Of a DNA stretch of 64,000 nt, positions 34,848 through 43,399 are shown piece by piece. This DNA is from JANQJD01 sp965601685 (GTDB lineage: Bacteria > Pseudomonadota > Alphaproteobacteria > Rhodospirillales > Rhodospirillaceae). The DNA lies in assembly GCA_965601685.1 (NCBI GenBank), contig CBFCWI010000002.1:434001-498000 (forward strand). The letters are read 5' to 3'. The position numbers and the translations under genes are program-made. The notes beneath the pieces are model-generated. The model did not search any database. It saw only the letters and a list, made by a program, of their open reading frames with translations, and was not told the DNA's origin. Numbering within the stretch: the stretch's first letter is position 1; every line of letters starts with the position of its first letter.

Positions 34848-35231
34848 ATGAGTATGCTGCGTTCAGAATTAGGCCAAGTCCGTGGCCTTGGCACCGCTGG
34901 GAAAGGAGTTGGGCACTGGTGGAAGCAGCGCCTGACTGCAGTGATCTTAGTGCCGCTGTCTTTGTGGTTCGTCATTGTGGTGATCAGTCTGAAGGGTGCT
35001 GATTACGAGACAGTACACACCTTTTTCAGGATACCGGGGAATGTTGTCCTTATGGTTGTAACTATAGGCACAGCGTACCACCATGCTCAGCTTGGATTAC
35101 AGATTATAATAGAAGATTACGTTCATAGCGAGCTGGCAAGACTAGCTGGACTTGTATTAATCAAGTTCTTTGCTATTCTTTTTACAACATTCACGGTGGT
35201 CACAGTGCTCAAGGTTGCATATGGAGGGTAA
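34848..35231 (+). CDS. sdhD: Succinate dehydrogenase membrane anchor subunit
   Basis: Second membrane subunit of complex II, 127 residues with three transmembrane helices. GTAGKGVGHWWKQRLTAVIL at the start and AYHHAQLGLQIIIEDYVH, which supplies the haem histidine, are typical of alphaproteobacteria. AGGGGAAG precedes ATG 34848; it starts 11 bases after sdhC and precedes sdhA by six bases. Confidence 0.94.
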   Translation: MSMLRSELGQVRGLGTAGKGVGHWWKQRLTAVILVPLSLWFVIVVISLKGADYETVHTFFRIPGNVVLMVVTIGTAYHHAQLGLQIIIEDYVHSELARLAGLVLIKFFAILFTTFTVVTVLKVAYGG

Positions 35232-35237
35232 CGAGCT

Positions 35238-37019
35238 ATGGCTGCGTATAACATCATTGATCACGCGTACGACGTCGTGGTCATAGGTGCCGGAGGGGGG
35301 GGGCTGCGTGCCACCTTGGGTATGAGTGCCACAGGTCTCAAGACCGCCTGCGTCACAAAGGTTTTTCCAACCCGCAGCCATACTGTAGCTGCGCAAGGAG
35401 GGATTGGTGCCGCGCTGGGTAATATGTCCGAAGATGACTGGGTATGGCACATGTTCGATACTGTTAAAGGCTCGGACTGGCTAGGTGATCAAGATGCCAT
35501 CGAGTATATGTGTCGCGAAGCCATTCCAGCAGTCTACGAACTGGAACACTTTGGTGTACCGTTTTCAAGGACAGCTGATGGTCGTATCTACCAACGCCCG
35601 TTTGGTGGACACATGCGCAACTTCGGAGAGGCACCGGTCCAGCGAGCCTGTGCTGCTGCTGACCGCACAGGACATGCGATCCTACATACCTTGTATCAGC
35701 AGTCACTGAAGCATTCCGCTCGCTTTTTTATTGAGTATTTCGCTATTGATCTGCTACTGGACGACAGTGGGGCCTGCTGCGGTGTGCTAGCATGGAATCT
35801 TGCCGATGGTACCCTGCACAGATTCCGTGCTCATTTGACTGTGCTTGCCACTGGTGGCTACGGCCGCGCCTATTTCTCGTGTACATCCGCTCATACTTGC
35901 ACAGGTGATGGCAATGGCATGGTTCTGCGTGCTGGTCTGCCGGTGCAAGACCATGAGTTTGTACAATTCCACCCTACCGGCATCTACGGTGCCGGTTGCC
36001 TGATTACCGAAGGAGCACGTGGGGAGGGTGGCTATCTCACTAACGCAGCAGGTGAGCGGTTCATGGAGCGCTACGCGCCGACAGCCAAGGATCTCGCGTC
36101 ACGTGATGTGGTCTCCCGGGCCATGACTGTGGAAATACGCGAAGGTCGCGGCGTTGGAGAGCATAGGGATCATATTTACCTGCACCTTGAGCATCTAGGG
36201 GCTGATGTACTACATCAGCGTCTCCCTGGTATTACGGAGACTGCCCGCATCTTTTCCGGAGTCGACGCCACCCGCACGCCGTGCCCAGTTTTGCCAACTG
36301 TACACTACAACATGGGTGGTGTTCCCACGAACTATCATGGTGAGGTGTTAAGACCGGTCCATGATGACCAAGATGCTGTCTGCCGTGGTTTGATGGCGAT
36401 TGGGGAATGTGCCTGCGTGTCAGTACACGGTGCAAACCGGCTTGGAACTAACTCGCTTCTCGACATTGTCGTATTCGGTCGGGCTGCGGCTCTGCGCGCA
36501 AGCCAGATTCTCAAGCCAGGTACTGCACATGAGCCGCTAGCTCCATCAGTGACTGACCGTGCTGTGGCTCACTTCGATAGAGTGCGCCATGCAAACGGTG
36601 GTACACCAACGTCTGTACTGCGTCTCCAGATGCAGAGAACCATGCAGAATGACGCTGCTGTATTCCGGACAGCGGAGAGTTTGCAGGCGGGATGTGCGAG
36701 AATGGCGGATATTGCCGCTGGCACCGCTGACTTAGGGCTGCAGGACCATTCCATGATTTGGAATTCAGACCTGGTGGAAGCGTTCGAACTCGAAAATTTG
36801 ATGGCTTGTGCTGTCACTACTATTAACGGTGCAGAAGCGCGCCACGAAAGCCGTGGGGCCCATGCACGTGAGGACTACTCAGAACGCGATGATGAAAACT
36901 GGATGCAGCATACCCTTGCCTGGATCGATGACAGATGGCGCGTGACCCTGGAATACCGTCCTGTTCACCTTGAGCCGCTGACTACCGAGTCCATTATGCC
37001 CAAGGCACGCGTGTACTAA
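35238..37019 (+). CDS. sdhA: Succinate dehydrogenase flavoprotein subunit
   Basis: Catalytic FAD subunit that oxidises succinate to fumarate. It shows the GAGGGGLRA dinucleotide motif, the RSHTVAAQGG histidine that binds FAD covalently, QFHPTGIYGAGCLITEGARGEGG and the HGANRLGTNSLLD block, in 593 residues. The GAGGGG codons contain nine consecutive G residues (35295-35303), a potential slippage site. Also works in the proposed 3-hydroxypropionate bi-cycle, where succinate released by SmtAB must be oxidised to regenerate malate. Confidence 0.97.
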   Translation: MAAYNIIDHAYDVVVIGAGGGGLRATLGMSATGLKTACVTKVFPTRSHTVAAQGGIGAALGNMSEDDWVWHMFDTVKGSDWLGDQDAIEYMCREAIPAVYELEHFGVPFSRTADGRIYQRPFGGHMRNFGEAPVQRACAAADRTGHAILHTLYQQSLKHSARFFIEYFAIDLLLDDSGACCGVLAWNLADGTLHRFRAHLTVLATGGYGRAYFSCTSAHTCTGDGNGMVLRAGLPVQDHEFVQFHPTGIYGAGCLITEGARGEGGYLTNAAGERFMERYAPTAKDLASRDVVSRAMTVEIREGRGVGEHRDHIYLHLEHLGADVLHQRLPGITETARIFSGVDATRTPCPVLPTVHYNMGGVPTNYHGEVLRPVHDDQDAVCRGLMAIGECACVSVHGANRLGTNSLLDIVVFGRAAALRASQILKPGTAHEPLAPSVTDRAVAHFDRVRHANGGTPTSVLRLQMQRTMQNDAAVFRTAESLQAGCARMADIAAGTADLGLQDHSMIWNSDLVEAFELENLMACAVTTINGAEARHESRGAHAREDYSERDDENWMQHTLAWIDDRWRVTLEYRPVHLEPLTTESIMPKARVY

Positions 37020-37060
37020 TACATCCGGTAATTTACGTATCAGCTCGCAAGGAGTTATTC

Positions 37061-37840
37061 ATGGTTGCGTTCTCATTACCAATCTCTTCCCGCGTGAGAA
37101 CAGGTAAACGCTATAGTGCTCCTTTTGGAGTAAAGGCGCCAAAGCTGTTTCGGATCTATCGCTATGATCCCGATTTGGACCAGACACCACGTCTTGATTC
37201 CTATGAGGTTGACATAGAATCGTGTGGTCCGATGGTGCTAGATGCCCTGATCAAGATCAAGAACGAGATGGACTCGACTCTGACGTTTCGTCGCTCCTGC
37301 CGCGAAGGGATCTGCGGCAGTTGTGCCATGAATATTGATGGTACTAACACTTTAGCTTGTTTAAAGCCAATTGCAGAGATTAGTGGAGACGTTACAGTCT
37401 ACCCCATGCCACACCTGCCAGTCATCAAGGATCTGGTACCAGACCTATCGCGACCCTATGCCCAGATCGAGTTGATCGAGCCATGGTTGCAGGCTGATAC
37501 ACCGCCTCCTCCTTGGGCAGAACGTCTACAGAGTCCAGAGGAGCGGGCATGCTTAGATGGCTTATGGGAATGTATCCTGTGTTTCTGCTGTCAGACCAGC
37601 TGCCCTAGCTATTGGTGGAATGGAGAGCGTTATTTAGGGCCAGCTGTTCTGTTACAAGCGTATCGTTGGCTATCTGATTCTAGAGATGAGAGTACTGGTA
37701 AGCGTCTCGATATGTTAGAGGATCCGTTCCGGCTGTATCGCTGTCACACAATCATGAATTGCACTAATACTTGCCCAAAAGGACTCAATCCTGGAAAGGC
37801 AGTTGGGAGAATCAAGCAGATGCTGCTAAAACGATGGTAA
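37061..37840 (+). CDS. sdhB: Succinate dehydrogenase iron-sulfur subunit
   Basis: Carries three Fe-S clusters between SdhA and the quinone site. The [2Fe-2S] cysteines are C80, C85, C88 and C100 (SCREGICGSCA). The C171-C181 block (CILCFCCQTSC) and the C228-C238 block (CHTIMNCTNTC) supply the 4Fe and 3Fe clusters. 259 residues, normal. Last gene of the operon; a short CGCTC-TTG-GAGCG hairpin follows the stop at about 37844-37856. Confidence 0.97.
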   Translation: MVAFSLPISSRVRTGKRYSAPFGVKAPKLFRIYRYDPDLDQTPRLDSYEVDIESCGPMVLDALIKIKNEMDSTLTFRRSCREGICGSCAMNIDGTNTLACLKPIAEISGDVTVYPMPHLPVIKDLVPDLSRPYAQIELIEPWLQADTPPPPWAERLQSPEERACLDGLWECILCFCCQTSCPSYWWNGERYLGPAVLLQAYRWLSDSRDESTGKRLDMLEDPFRLYRCHTIMNCTNTCPKGLNPGKAVGRIKQMLLKRW

Positions 37841-38746
37841 ACCGCTCTTGGAGCGTTGCATGATATGGCTAAAGCCGTACCTTATGTGCCGCTGTCACAG
37901 CAACTAAGTTTATGATCTGTATTATTAGCACAATCATTGAGGATGCACTATCGTAATGTGTAATTTTCAGTAGAATGTCTGCGTAGAATTTCTTACAGGC
38001 TACCGTCTGCTCGCAGTTGGGCATAGATGGGCACTGTGTCTGTCGATGGTCTGGTTGATCTCAAGGCTCTTGAGGAGAGTCATGCCACAAAGCAACGAGT
38101 TGGAGGCATGTCCTCTCACAATAGACAGAGTGTTCTGTATTTGTTTAATAGAGCAGTAGCTATTATACACGCCTGGCTCTGCTGTGACGCTGCTGCGCAG
38201 GCTGACCCGTCCAGTCTCTTGCAGCCAACACCGTTGGCGGCACGGCACAGAAGAAAACGTCTAGAGCTGGTTTCAGTGCAGCTGCTACAGCTATTCTCTC
38301 TGGCTTGGCGGCGCGAATGGTGTCATGCCTTGGTAGGCTGTGCCCACGGCGCCTCATGTAGTAGTGTTTCTGAGCTGAGGGAAGGAAGAAAAGCGTGAAA
38401 AAAACGTCTACCCAACACCACCTGTGTCGTACCAGGCCAGGCTAAGCCAGCGTGCATTCTGGCTGCACTGTTTTCCTCCTCGCCCGATGGGTTGGTTGCC
38501 AGCCGGAAGTAGCGTAGCTATACAGGTCAGTTTAGGATGAACTAACTAATATCGGGATCTTTGTGGCTGCATGGAAGGCAGTCGCGGAGCGCGTCAGATC
38601 ACTTAGGGGCAAGGTATAAATGGATGAACTCTAGATGGTCGGCCGTGAATCCCATATCAGATATGGTGTAGAGATCCTAGCGACGCGGTCTGCGCGCTGC
38701 TCAAAACGCGCAGGAGGGGAGCAGGACAGCCAAAGCGGAGACTGCC
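37841..38746. other. Long gene-free spacer between sdhB and ferredoxin
   Basis: About 900 bases without a recognisable gene. Open frames up to about 120 codons exist on both strands but have no family resemblance and odd composition. Structures seen: CTCAAG-GCT-CTTGAG (38060-38074), a longer pairing of CATGCC with GGCATG plus GAGGA with TCCTC (38070-38115), and CCATATC-A-GATATGG (38652-38666). It could be a decayed gene region. Confidence 0.5.
38652..38666. promoter_or_regulatory. 15-base dyad upstream of ferredoxin gene
   Basis: CCATATC-A-GATATGG, perfect seven-base arms around one base, about 80 bases before the ferredoxin ATG. Candidate operator; function not known. Confidence 0.4.
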
Positions 38747-39085
38747 ATGCCGAAAATGACGTTCATTGATCGCGACGGAACCAACCACAAGGTAGAGGCG
38801 CCAGAAGGGTTATCCGTCCTTGAAATTGCCCATAGACACAACATCGATATTGAGGGAGCCTGTGGGGGTTCGCTCGCCTGTGCCACCTGCCATGTCATTG
38901 TTGATCCTGCCTGGTCCGATAAGCTCAAACCTGCACGTGAAGATGAGGAAGATATGCTAGATTTGGCTTTCAGCCTCACCGCTACCTCGCGTTTGGGGTG
39001 CCAAATGATTATGAATCAAGATCTAGATGGTTTAGTAGTCCGATTGCCGCCGGCTACCCGCAACGTGGCAGTGAATGGGAAATGA
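38747..39085 (+). CDS. fdx: 2Fe-2S ferredoxin, adrenodoxin/ISC type
   Basis: A 112-residue plant/vertebrate-type ferredoxin. Cluster cysteines are in GACGGSLACATCHV plus the later RLGCQM. EDEEDMLDLAF is the acidic partner-binding helix typical of ISC and adrenodoxin-like ferredoxins. It probably gives electrons to Fe-S assembly or a P450-like partner. It stands alone, without isc genes. Confidence 0.92.
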   Translation: MPKMTFIDRDGTNHKVEAPEGLSVLEIAHRHNIDIEGACGGSLACATCHVIVDPAWSDKLKPAREDEEDMLDLAFSLTATSRLGCQMIMNQDLDGLVVRLPPATRNVAVNGK

Positions 39086-39193
39086 GCAAGCAGAGGTAGA
39101 TTCTTTGTTTTGCTTTTGTGAATTCATGGCTCTGCAAACAGCTTGAAGGCGATATTTTCGTCATAGAAGGCTGACACTTGACTGAGCTGATGC

Positions 39194-39217
39194 CAGAGCC
39201 TAAGGCAGAGCCTAAGG
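39194..39217. repeat. Perfect 12-bp tandem duplication
   Basis: CAGAGCCTAAGG occurs twice head to tail (39194-39205, 39206-39217), in the spacer between ferredoxin gene and tRNA-Asp. Directly after it, CCTGCTA-GAG-TAGCAGG forms a seven-pair hairpin (39240-39256), a possible terminator of fdx. Confidence 0.85.
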
Positions 39218-39291
39218 GCACTTGCCTAGTAGCCGCATCCCTGCTAGAGTAGCAGGAGGGTGCAGTCTTAGGCGCAGCAGAAGTTAGCGTA

Positions 39292-39368
39292 GGGGGTGTA
39301 GCTCAGTCGGTTAGAGCGCCGGCCTGTCACGCCGGAGGTCGCGGGTTCGAGCCCCGTCACTCCCGCCA
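39292..39368 (+). tRNA. tRNA-Asp (anticodon GTC)
   Basis: A full cloverleaf: the acceptor GGGGGTG pairs with CACTCCC (one G-T), D-arm GCTC/GAGC, anticodon stem CCGGC/GCCGG with loop CTGTCAC (anticodon GTC), and T-arm with GGTTCGAGCCC. Discriminator G, with CCA encoded. Confidence 0.96.
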
Positions 39369-39429
39369 TTCTGCGATCCTTCGTATGTTCATGTGACCAT
39401 TGTGATGCGACAGTTCTGTTTGGTACAAC

Positions 39430-39450
39430 GCACTGTATCCTCAACAGTGC
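39430..39450 (+). terminator. Hairpin downstream of tRNA-Asp
   Basis: GCACTGT-ATCCTCA-ACAGTGC, seven perfect pairs, 62 bases after the tRNA. Candidate terminator or processing structure; no T-run. Confidence 0.4.
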
Positions 39451-39481
39451 TTCCCGTACATTTACTTATTCCAAACACTAC

Positions 39482-39501
39482 ACACGCTGCTAGCAGCGTG
39501 T
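39482..39501. repeat. Perfect 20-bp palindrome
   Basis: ACACGCTGCTAGCAGCGTGT equals its reverse complement and is followed by CTTTG. It is the second 20-bp perfect palindrome in the window (the other is at 16354). Terminator of tRNA-Asp or a protein-binding site. Confidence 0.5.
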
Positions 39502-39622
39502 CTTTGACAGCAAGATATGCCCAAAGGTTGTCTTTTTGACAACTTAGAAGCGAATTCTACGAGCAGAGATCGGTCTGTAGGTTCGAGTCTCGATTGTGAG
39601 TAGATGATTCGTGGCCTCATGC

Positions 39623-39642
39623 GGAGAATACAGGAGAATACA
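39623..39642. repeat. Perfect 10-bp tandem duplication
   Basis: GGAGAATACA occurs twice in succession in a gene-free spacer. Confidence 0.85.
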
Positions 39643-40214
39643 ATATAATATGGAACTTCCGGGCGTCCCAAAGCTAACGACTATGTGCCTTCAGGCCGCC
39701 ATGCAGCAGCTGAGTGGTCAGACAGAACCCTATGGGGATCAGACGCTGGCGCCTTAGATGCGGTTCCGACAGGCCACAGGATCAACCGTTCATGAGCCCT
39801 GCTTCGAGGTTCAAACCGGGAGTGGGGACTGCCTGACAGTGCGTGGGAATCGATTCGCGGTGGTGCGTAATGATAAGGTGTGGGCAGGGTCAGCAAGTCG
39901 AATGGATCAGATGCTACCACACGCTCAACGTGAGTTGAGTGTCGCCAGCCGTGGGTGCGAAGAAGCCATGCACGCGATTCTTCCCCGACTCCGTTTGAAA
40001 TCACAGCCTGCTTAGGCCATACTTGAAGCCTTGCAAGCCTGCTCAGGAGGAGCCTGAGAGGGGAGCTGCAATTCTCGTCCACTCGTTGGGAGGAATATGG
40101 TGCATTTGCGGTTCATCTCTGCGAAGATGTTAGTCTCTTTTGAAGGAGGCACCATAGTTTCAGACCGGAAAGCTGTCTATGTTCTTCCCAATCTCTAGCA
40201 CCAGGATATTCTCG

Positions 40215-40655
40215 ATGCCAAGGGCCACCGTCAAATGGTTCAACCCCGCCAAGGGATTCGGTTTTGTGACTCCGTCGGACGGAGGTCCGGATGCCTTTCT
40301 GCACATATCGGCAGTCGAGCAAGCCGGCCTGACCGCCTTGCCTGAAGGTACGGTAATAGATTGCTACGTTGCCAAAGGCAAAAAAGGACCACAAGTTGAG
40401 ATGATTAAGGAAGTAGTGAAAATGGGTGCAAGCAACTCAACAAGTGGGGAAGTTATTGAGGGCACTGTAAAATTTTATAATGGGGAGAAAGGGTTTGGTT
40501 TTGTTTCACCAGACGATGGCGGCAAGGATATATTTGTCGGCAATCGCGTGATTGAAAGGGCTGGCTTGTCAATGCTTGAGGCTGGACAACGGGTACGTCT
40601 GACCATTCGCGTTGGGCAGAAAGGACCAATGGCTGATTCGGTATCATTATTATAG
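40215..40655 (+). CDS. Two-domain cold-shock protein
   Basis: A 146-residue protein with two cold-shock domains: residues 1-65 (ATVKWFNPAKGFGFV with RNP1, DAFLHISAV with RNP2) and about 77-146 (EGTVKFYNGEKGFGFV, DIFVGNRVIERAG). Two-domain CspA-like proteins are typical of alphaproteobacteria. It binds RNA or ssDNA. In the second domain the usual FVHIS-type RNP2 is changed to IFVGNRVI. ATG 40215 is chosen over one at 40179, which precedes the domain by a non-conserved tail. Confidence 0.9.
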   Translation: MPRATVKWFNPAKGFGFVTPSDGGPDAFLHISAVEQAGLTALPEGTVIDCYVAKGKKGPQVEMIKEVVKMGASNSTSGEVIEGTVKFYNGEKGFGFVSPDDGGKDIFVGNRVIERAGLSMLEAGQRVRLTIRVGQKGPMADSVSLL

Positions 40656-41109
40656 CTAGAGCCGTGGGTGAGCAGAGAATGACGTCTGTGCAGTGTACAA
40701 GTAAAGAAGCGAGTCCAGAAGCGGGTCCATTTGATACTTTTAGGAGGGAGATGGTACACTTTCTGGTGTGTGTATGAGGAAAATTGTGAAGAGCTGTCTA
40801 CAAGAGGACTATGTTGTGCCCTGAGCATAGACTTGAAGGAAGGGATAGGCCAGAGCTAGTGCCAACAGCTGGTGCAACGGATTTCTGTGAGAAGACAGCA
40901 GATAGGTGGCAGCGCTGTGTCGCAGGATGTGTCAGGGTGAGTCTAAGCATCTGGGCATCCTGTTTTATCACGTCAATCCTGTGACAGGTGTTCTTCGCAT
41001 CTTTCGCGTTGTGTGTCTAAGGCTGGTGTGCGGTGTGTCCATACCAGATTGCCGTGGGAGTCTGCCAAGTCTGCTGGGAGTGTGAGCACTGGTTGACGGA
41101 CAAGCTCGA
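40656..41109. other. Spacer before priA
   Basis: About 450 bases, no gene recognised. It contains a 12-base tandem near-duplication (AGAAGCGAGTCC/AGAAGCGGGTCC at 40705-40728). Confidence 0.5.
40705..40728. repeat. 12-bp tandem duplication, one mismatch
   Basis: AGAAGCGAGTCC followed directly by AGAAGCGGGTCC in the spacer downstream of the cold-shock gene. Confidence 0.8.
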
Positions 41110-43272
41110 ATGCCTTGTATGGGAAGGAGAGAAGAGGACTTTGCCCAGGTATCATCTTCCGGTAGGTTTGCGAATGAGCATCGGGTAGCGGTCTTGCTAC
41201 CATTGCCATTGACGGGTCCTTATGATTACAGCCTTCCCACAGTAGCAGTCGCCCCGCCCGGTACTTTTGTCCGAGTGCCGCTTGGGGGGCGCATTGAAAC
41301 GGGTGTCGTTTGGCACCGTGGCTGTGAAAATGAGGTAGGGAGAGAGAGCAAGATAAGATGGCAGCAATTGCGCTCGGTGCAGACGGTGCTGGATATGCCA
41401 GCATTACCAGAAGTAGTTATGCAATTTATTGATTGGGTGGCGTATTACACGTTATCTCCACCTGGAATAGTACTGAGTATGGTAGTAAGCATACCAATAA
41501 ATGCTTATTCATTATTAGACACTTCTAATGGTACGATAGTACGCCGTATAGCTGCGGCGCGCCAATCTATGCCTTATTTTCCTACCGGAAAATCTCCGGT
41601 GTGGTTGCCGGGTGCAGTCCCTAGACAGCTAGATCCTGATCACACTCAGCTGACTCTGTCACCAGTTCAAACAGCCGCGGCCGCTGCACTAGTTGCTGCG
41701 GTGCGAGCCAATCAGTTCTCTATCACACTGTTAGAGGGAGTCACTGGGTCTGGTAAAACGGAGGTTTATTTTGAGGCCGTGGCTGAGGCGCTGCGTTACA
41801 ACCGACAAGTTCTCGTCTTACTACCAGAGATAGCACTGACCGTACAATGGTTAGACCGCTTTGCCGGCCGCTTCGGCTTATCCCCCGCTACGTGGCATTC
41901 GGAGCTGACGACAGCTGCCCGTCGCGGGCTCTGGCATGCAGTAGCCCATGGGCGAGTGCGGGTAGTAGTAGGAGCGCGTTCCGCGCTATTTTTACCTTAC
42001 TCTGATCTGGGACTGATTGTAGTCGATGAAGAGCATGAGCGGGCTTTCAAACAAGAAGGGAGAGTCCTCTACCACGCCCGCGATATGGCGGTGGTACGTG
42101 GCCAGCTTGGGAAGCATGCTGTAATCCTCGCCAGTGCTACTCCCTCTCTGGAGACACACGTAAACGTTGCTGTTCATCGTTATGGCCTAGTACAGTTATC
42201 TGTACGCTACGATAGTGCACCCATGCCGAGTATCTCAGCTATTGACATGCGTTACACTCATCCTGAGCGTGGCACATGGGGTCAGTCCTGGTTATCGCCA
42301 CCTCTCATAGAGGCAGTTCAGCAGACTCTTGCAAACGGCGAACAAGTGATGCTATTTCTGAACCGCCGTGGCTATGCTCCGTTGATCCTGTGCCGTGCCT
42401 GTGGCTTCCGTTTCCGCTGCCCACACTGCGCTGCCTGGCTAGTGGAACATCGCCACCCGCAGGGACTCCGCTGTCACCACTGCGGGTATGTTACTGACTT
42501 ACCGCGTCAATGTCCCCACTGCAGTAGCCATGGTCCCTTTGCTATCTGTGGTCCTGGTGTTGAACGCATTGCTGAAGAAGTTACAAACCGTTTTCCAGCG
42601 GCCCGTCTTGCTCTGATGACCAGCGACAACATCAAAGGGGCTGCAGCAGCAATGACTCTGATGCAGCGCATGGCGGCCGGTACCATTGACGTGCTGATCG
42701 GTACACAAATGATGGCTAAAGGCCATCATTTCCCGCATTTGACTCTAGTAGGGATAGTTGATGCTGATCTGGGATTGGCCGGTGGTGATCTACGTGCCGC
42801 TGAGCGGACCTTTCAACTGCTCTCACAGGTAGCCGGACGGGCTGGGCGGGCGGCGGGACGACCTGGACGGGTGCTGGTACAGACCTATGATCCACTGCAT
42901 CCGGTCATGGAAGCCCTGCTCTCTGGTACACATGAACACTTCTATGCTGCCGAAGCAGCACAGCGCCGAGACACTGGTATGCCCCCATTTGGCCAGTTGG
43001 TGGCCTTAATCATTTCCGGTCCTGACGGAGCAGCAGTCGGAGCCGTTGCCGCCGAACTTGCCAGCCATGGGCCGTACGGACCAGGTGTAACAGTCCTCGG
43101 ACCAGCGCAAGCACCGCTTGCTGTTCTGCGTGACCGGCACCGGTATCGTCTTTTGCTGAAAGCTAGCCGCTCGATTCGCGTTCAACCGCTGCTACGGGCA
43201 TGGCTAGAGAAAATCCAATGGCCGCGTACAGTGCGTGTTCAGGTAGACGTGAATCCTTATAATTTCCTATAA
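41110..43272 (+). CDS. priA: Primosomal helicase PriA
   Basis: 3-prime to 5-prime helicase that restarts stalled replication forks. The N-terminal DNA-binding domain (RVAVLLPLPLTGPYDYSLP) is followed by Walker A GVTGSGKT at about residue 213 and the DEEH box (VVDEEHERAFKQ) at about 305. A zinc-binding insertion with paired cysteines spans 427-476 (CRACGF, CPHC, CHHCG, CPHC), and the GTQMMAKGHHFP and QVAGRAGR helicase motifs are present. The 720-residue length is normal. Bases 41400-41560 are AT-rich. The first dozen residues may not be translated, since the start is not well supported by a ribosome site. Confidence 0.96.
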   Translation: MPCMGRREEDFAQVSSSGRFANEHRVAVLLPLPLTGPYDYSLPTVAVAPPGTFVRVPLGGRIETGVVWHRGCENEVGRESKIRWQQLRSVQTVLDMPALPEVVMQFIDWVAYYTLSPPGIVLSMVVSIPINAYSLLDTSNGTIVRRIAAARQSMPYFPTGKSPVWLPGAVPRQLDPDHTQLTLSPVQTAAAAALVAAVRANQFSITLLEGVTGSGKTEVYFEAVAEALRYNRQVLVLLPEIALTVQWLDRFAGRFGLSPATWHSELTTAARRGLWHAVAHGRVRVVVGARSALFLPYSDLGLIVVDEEHERAFKQEGRVLYHARDMAVVRGQLGKHAVILASATPSLETHVNVAVHRYGLVQLSVRYDSAPMPSISAIDMRYTHPERGTWGQSWLSPPLIEAVQQTLANGEQVMLFLNRRGYAPLILCRACGFRFRCPHCAAWLVEHRHPQGLRCHHCGYVTDLPRQCPHCSSHGPFAICGPGVERIAEEVTNRFPAARLALMTSDNIKGAAAAMTLMQRMAAGTIDVLIGTQMMAKGHHFPHLTLVGIVDADLGLAGGDLRAAERTFQLLSQVAGRAGRAAGRPGRVLVQTYDPLHPVMEALLSGTHEHFYAAEAAQRRDTGMPPFGQLVALIISGPDGAAVGAVAAELASHGPYGPGVTVLGPAQAPLAVLRDRHRYRLLLKASRSIRVQPLLRAWLEKIQWPRTVRVQVDVNPYNFL

Positions 43273-43306
43273 TCCTGTTGACCTTCTTCACACCTCGGCG
43301 GAAAGA

Positions 43307-43331
43307 GCTAGCCTAGCACGAGAGCGCTAGC
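43307..43331. terminator. Hairpin between convergent priA and pfk
   Basis: GCTAGC at 43307-43312 pairs with GCTAGC at 43326-43331 across 13 bases. It lies between two convergent genes, so it may terminate one or both; no T-run is present. Confidence 0.35.
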
Positions 43332-43399
43332 GGGAGAGAGTGATAGGCACCTGACCTGCTTCTCCCCTCCCCGCGTGTGCTTGCTTCTTCCGTGCCCGT

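Larger units (their letters stand above)
39369..40214. other. Spacer after tRNA-Asp with hairpins and duplications
   Basis: No gene recognised in about 845 bases. It holds GCACTGT/ACAGTGC (39430-39450), the 20-bp palindrome at 39482-39501, a tRNA-like fragment GGTTCGAGTCTCG near 39580 that does not fold into a full tRNA, the 10-bp tandem duplication at 39623-39642, and CTCAGG-AGGAG-CCTGAG (40042-40058). Open frames on both strands at 39.7-40.1 kb resemble no family. Confidence 0.5.

Noticed and set aside
38027..38398. 123-codon open frame in the sdhB-ferredoxin spacer
   Set aside because: No family resemblance, no good ribosome site, competing open frames on both strands.
39540..39600. Possible second tRNA near tRNA-Asp
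   Set aside because: GGTTCGAGTCTCG looks like a T-loop, but the T-stem, acceptor and anticodon stems do not pair; at most a relic.
39655..39760. Possible tmRNA coding piece (codons for A-N-D) or RNase P RNA end (ACAGAACCC)
   Set aside because: No stop follows the A-N-D-like codons, no tRNA-like domain is found, and the conserved RNase P core sequences are missing.
39681..40082. 133-codon minus-strand frame after tRNA-Asp
   Set aside because: Basic, proline-rich shadow-like composition and no resemblance to known proteins; an 85-codon frame on the other strand is equally unconvincing.
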